Source of the DNA: an uncultured Caryophanales bacterium
GTDB lineage: Bacteria > Bacillota_I > Bacilli_A > RF39 > UBA660
Length of the DNA: 33,179 nucleotides
NCBI GenBank assembly: GCA_946615975.1
Contig: CAMOID010000009.1
Coordinates: 1-33,179, forward strand
Direction: 5' to 3'
The notes below the pieces were generated by a model that was given only the letters and a program-made list of their open reading frames with translations, did not search any database and was not told where the DNA came from. Shown in pieces: positions 31,433 to 33,179 of the stretch (the stretch's first letter is position 1; each line of letters starts with the position of its first letter). Both the position numbers and the translations under genes were made by a program.

Positions 31433-32060
31433 GAAATCTGTAATTGTTACAATGTGTATCTTAGTACTAGCTATTGGTATTATGCTAGGTGCTATGGTTT
31501 ATAGATATTCTAATGGTGATTCTATATTAGATATTAAATCATCATCACATGATATTAAGAATTATTTAAGTGTTACAAATACTATTAGAAAATTTAGTAA
31601 TAAAGATTATACAATTATATTTAGTCCATATGGATATGATTTAAGAAAGAATAAAGACTATTATTTATTAATTGATACAAGTAATCCAGAAAATGTTACT
31701 TCTAGTTATGGAACATATACTCAAGAAAGTAATCATATATCATTAGATAATGGAGAAAAGTTATTTATATCAGATGATGGTTTAAGTTTTAAAGGAACAA
31801 ATTTAAATATAGATAAAGAAAATGTTAATTATTATACTTATAAAGATGATTCTTCTAAATATTTATTAATACAAAATACAAAGAAGAATGTTAATTATAT
31901 ATTATATTTAAATACAAGAAAGAATAGTATAACTGTTATAAATGATAGTTATACTGAATCAGATGATTATATTACTTTAAGTGATGGAACAATATTTACA
32001 AAAGCATCTGATGGATCACATATTACATATAATAGTGTTCAAATGAATCTAAGTAAATAG
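31383..32060 (+). CDS. Single-span membrane protein with extracellular beta-rich domain
   Basis: 225 aa from ATG 31383, five bases after AGGCGGTGA; the in-frame GTG at 31374 lies in that ribosome site. A very basic N-terminus (KKTTKKNTKKKQVEYKK), one membrane helix at about 22-43, then about 180 residues outside. This part is rich in Asn, Ser, Thr and Tyr, with short repeated hairpin-like strands (SYGTYTQESNHISLDNGEKLF and DSYTESDDYITLSDGTIFT). No known domain recognised. It overlaps the preceding gene by 50 nt and ends the operon without an obvious hairpin. Confidence 0.8.
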   Translation: MKKTTKKNTKKKQVEYKKSVIVTMCILVLAIGIMLGAMVYRYSNGDSILDIKSSSHDIKNYLSVTNTIRKFSNKDYTIIFSPYGYDLRKNKDYYLLIDTSNPENVTSSYGTYTQESNHISLDNGEKLFISDDGLSFKGTNLNIDKENVNYYTYKDDSSKYLLIQNTKKNVNYILYLNTRKNSITVINDSYTESDDYITLSDGTIFTKASDGSHITYNSVQMNLSK

Positions 32061-32062
32061 AC

Positions 32063-32091
32063 TTGCTCTAATATAGTTTATTTGCTATACT
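32063..32091 (+). promoter_or_regulatory. Sigma-A promoter of the second HD protein gene
   Basis: TTGCTC, 17-bp spacer, TATACT. Confidence 0.65.
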
Positions 32092-32116
32092 TATACAGGT
32101 TGAAGGAATGACAAAC

Positions 32117-32641
32117 ATGAAAAAGAGATATAAGAAGTTTGATACAATTGCTAAAGAATTTATATCTAATGAAAAGTTCATGAGAATTCAAAATGAATCA
32201 CATCATGGAATTACAAGATATGAACATTCAATGAGAGTAGCAAGAAATGTATATAAATTATCAAAAAAATTAAATTTAGATTATATATCAGCTACAAGAG
32301 CTGCAATTGTACATGATTTCTTTGTTAATGAAGAATTTGGTACAAATCGTGGATTAATCCAAGGTGTAGTTCATCCTGATATTGCTTTAGCAAATGCTAA
32401 AGGAGAATTTAAAATAAATGATAAAGAAGCAAATGCAATAGAAGCACATATGTTTCCTTTAAGTACAGTTTTACCTAAATCAAAAGAAGCATGGTGTTTA
32501 ACAGCAGTTGATAAAGCTGTTGCTATATATGAATATGCAACTAATAAGTTTAGTGTTAAAAGAATTGCTAATCCAGTTAGTTATGCTGTATGTTTAGTAT
32601 TTGTTTACATTATGAATATAATAACTATTAACAATAGATAA
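32117..32641 (+). CDS. HD-domain phosphohydrolase (short)
   Basis: 174 aa from ATG 32117, nine bases after GAAGGA; the ATG at 32108 touches the ribosome site. HD pattern: His in TRYEHSMRVARN, His-Asp in AIVHDFF, then VHPDIAL and EAHMFPL with further His, and AVDKAVAIYEY with an Asp. This is the arrangement of small metal-dependent nucleotide phosphohydrolases. The C-terminus (YAVCLVFVYIMNIITI) is hydrophobic and its last codons lie in the terminator stem. It is not closely similar to the HD protein at 11624 beyond the motif. Substrate unknown. Confidence 0.82.
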   Translation: MKKRYKKFDTIAKEFISNEKFMRIQNESHHGITRYEHSMRVARNVYKLSKKLNLDYISATRAAIVHDFFVNEEFGTNRGLIQGVVHPDIALANAKGEFKINDKEANAIEAHMFPLSTVLPKSKEAWCLTAVDKAVAIYEYATNKFSVKRIANPVSYAVCLVFVYIMNIITINNR

Positions 32642-32657
32642 GTTAATAGTTTTTTTA
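32623..32657 (+). terminator. Rho-independent terminator overlapping the HD gene end
   Basis: AACTATTAAC, loop AATAGATAA, GTTAATAGTT, then T. Confidence 0.88.
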
Positions 32658-32666
32658 TGCTATAAT
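32658..32666 (+). promoter_or_regulatory. Extended -10 promoter of the last gene
   Basis: TG-C-TATAAT, directly after the terminator and 17 nt before the next ATG, so the leader is only about 10 nt. Confidence 0.55.
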
Positions 32667-32682
32667 TAGACTAGGTGAGAGT

Positions 32683-33179
32683 ATGAAAAAGAAGAATAAA
32701 AAAGAAACTAAATTACATATATTTGAAAGATATTTATTCTATTTTTTAATATGTGCAATGATAGGTTGGTTATATGAAGTATTTTTTGAAATGGTAATAT
32801 GGCAACAACCATTTAGTAATAGAGGTGTTTTATTTGGACCTTGGTTACCTGTATATGGATTTGGTGCTGTTTTAATTATTTCTATATTTGGTAGATTTGT
32901 TACAGGTAAATCTATTAAAACAAAAATACTATTAATACCAGTTATGTTTGTAGGTATATTTTTATTAACATCATTTGTAGAATTAATAACATCTTATTTA
33001 TGTGAATGGTTTATGGGATCATGGCCATGGGATTATACAATGTTTAAATATACATTAGATGATAGAGTTGCTTTAGTAACTAGTACAGTATTTGGAGTAG
33101 GTGGTTTATTCTTCTTATATATTCTTAAACCACTTGTGGATAAATTAGTAAGTAAATTTAATGAAAAAGCATTAAATAT
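32683..33179 (+). CDS. Putative membrane protein of the CmpB (ABC transporter type IV permease-like) family, 3' end cut by window
   Basis: At least 165 residues, running off the window. Basic N-terminus, then a helix ending ICAMIGWLYEVFFE, the family motif NRGVLFGPWLPVYGFGA, further helices, and LTSFVELITSYLCEWFMGSWPWDY. This pattern (GWxxEV...NRGxLxGPxxPIYGxG...E...W.WDY) is that of the widespread CmpB/putative ABC-transporter type IV family in Bacillota, whose function is not established. GGTGAGAGT precedes the ATG. Confidence 0.85.
   Translation, partial: MKKKNKKETKLHIFERYLFYFLICAMIGWLYEVFFEMVIWQQPFSNRGVLFGPWLPVYGFGAVLIISIFGRFVTGKSIKTKILLIPVMFVGIFLLTSFVELITSYLCEWFMGSWPWDYTMFKYTLDDRVALVTSTVFGVGGLFFLYILKPLVDKLVSKFNEKALN

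Noticed and set aside
1-33179. tRNA, rRNA, insertion sequences, prophage, attachment sites, replication origin
   Set aside because: I looked for clover-leaf GTTCGAATC-type segments, transposase motifs, flanking repeats and DnaA-box clusters and saw none that I could support.

Overview
The window is a strongly AT-rich stretch of chromosome from a Gram-positive-type (Bacillota, Bacilli-like) organism, probably an uncultured, host-associated, fermentative anaerobe. The evidence is AGGAGG-type ribosome binding sites, consensus sigma-A promoters, two T-box leaders, a degenerate CIRCE box, a class B sortase with PKTGD-anchored proteins, MraY (so peptidoglycan is made) and an oxygen-sensitive NrdD/NrdG ribonucleotide reductase. 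Trp is written TGG throughout, so the standard code applies, but only one of the 29 annotated CDS stops I tallied is TGA. I cannot name the species; an RF39/Erysipelotrichia-like gut lineage is a guess from the style of the proteins.

Layout. 1-1263: 3' part of an MtaD-type amidohydrolase. 1373-5120: heterodimeric ABC exporter. 5140-5350: small terminated structured RNA, then a palindrome overlapping the nrdD promoter. 5389-8139: nrdD-nrdG. 8204-11322: five-gene cell-envelope cluster (MFS permease, three small membrane proteins of which two are very short, and an SH3b-repeat membrane protein). 11344-14858: Val T-box, HD hydrolase, valS. 14972-16438: odd surface protein that looks like two secreted proteins joined. 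16506-17363: HExxH putative metalloprotease. 17383-19350: leader-peptide attenuator followed by a homodimeric ABC exporter. 19354-21103: Lys T-box and lysS. 21184-22698: short RelA/SpoT homologue. 22767-23594: Pro/Ala/Val-rich membrane protein. 23631-24099: HrcA-type operator and hsp20. 24190-26965: sortase B module with tandem promoters, structured leader and two paralogous anchored proteins. 27081-28073: mraY. 28100-28678 (minus): unknown protein. 28740-28959: broken ABC ATPase. 28952-29596 (minus): zinc-ribbon membrane protein. 29732-32060: three-gene envelope operon. 32117-32641: second HD protein. 32683-end: CmpB-like membrane protein, cut by the window edge.

Themes. Housekeeping genes (nrdDG, valS, lysS, rel, mraY, hsp20) alternate with envelope and export genes. 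Much of the control appears to be by transcription attenuation: two T-boxes with visible specifier codons (GUA for Val, AAA for Lys), a 27-codon leader peptide with a clean antiterminator/terminator switch ahead of an ABC exporter, and an orphan A:B / B:C switch upstream of nrdD. Promoters often sit on, or inside the loop of, a hairpin at the end of the preceding unit. The best candidates for undescribed biology are the leader-peptide switch (17418-17571), the sortase B locus control region (24190-24470), the orphan RNA (5140-5273) and the five-gene envelope cluster (8204-11322).
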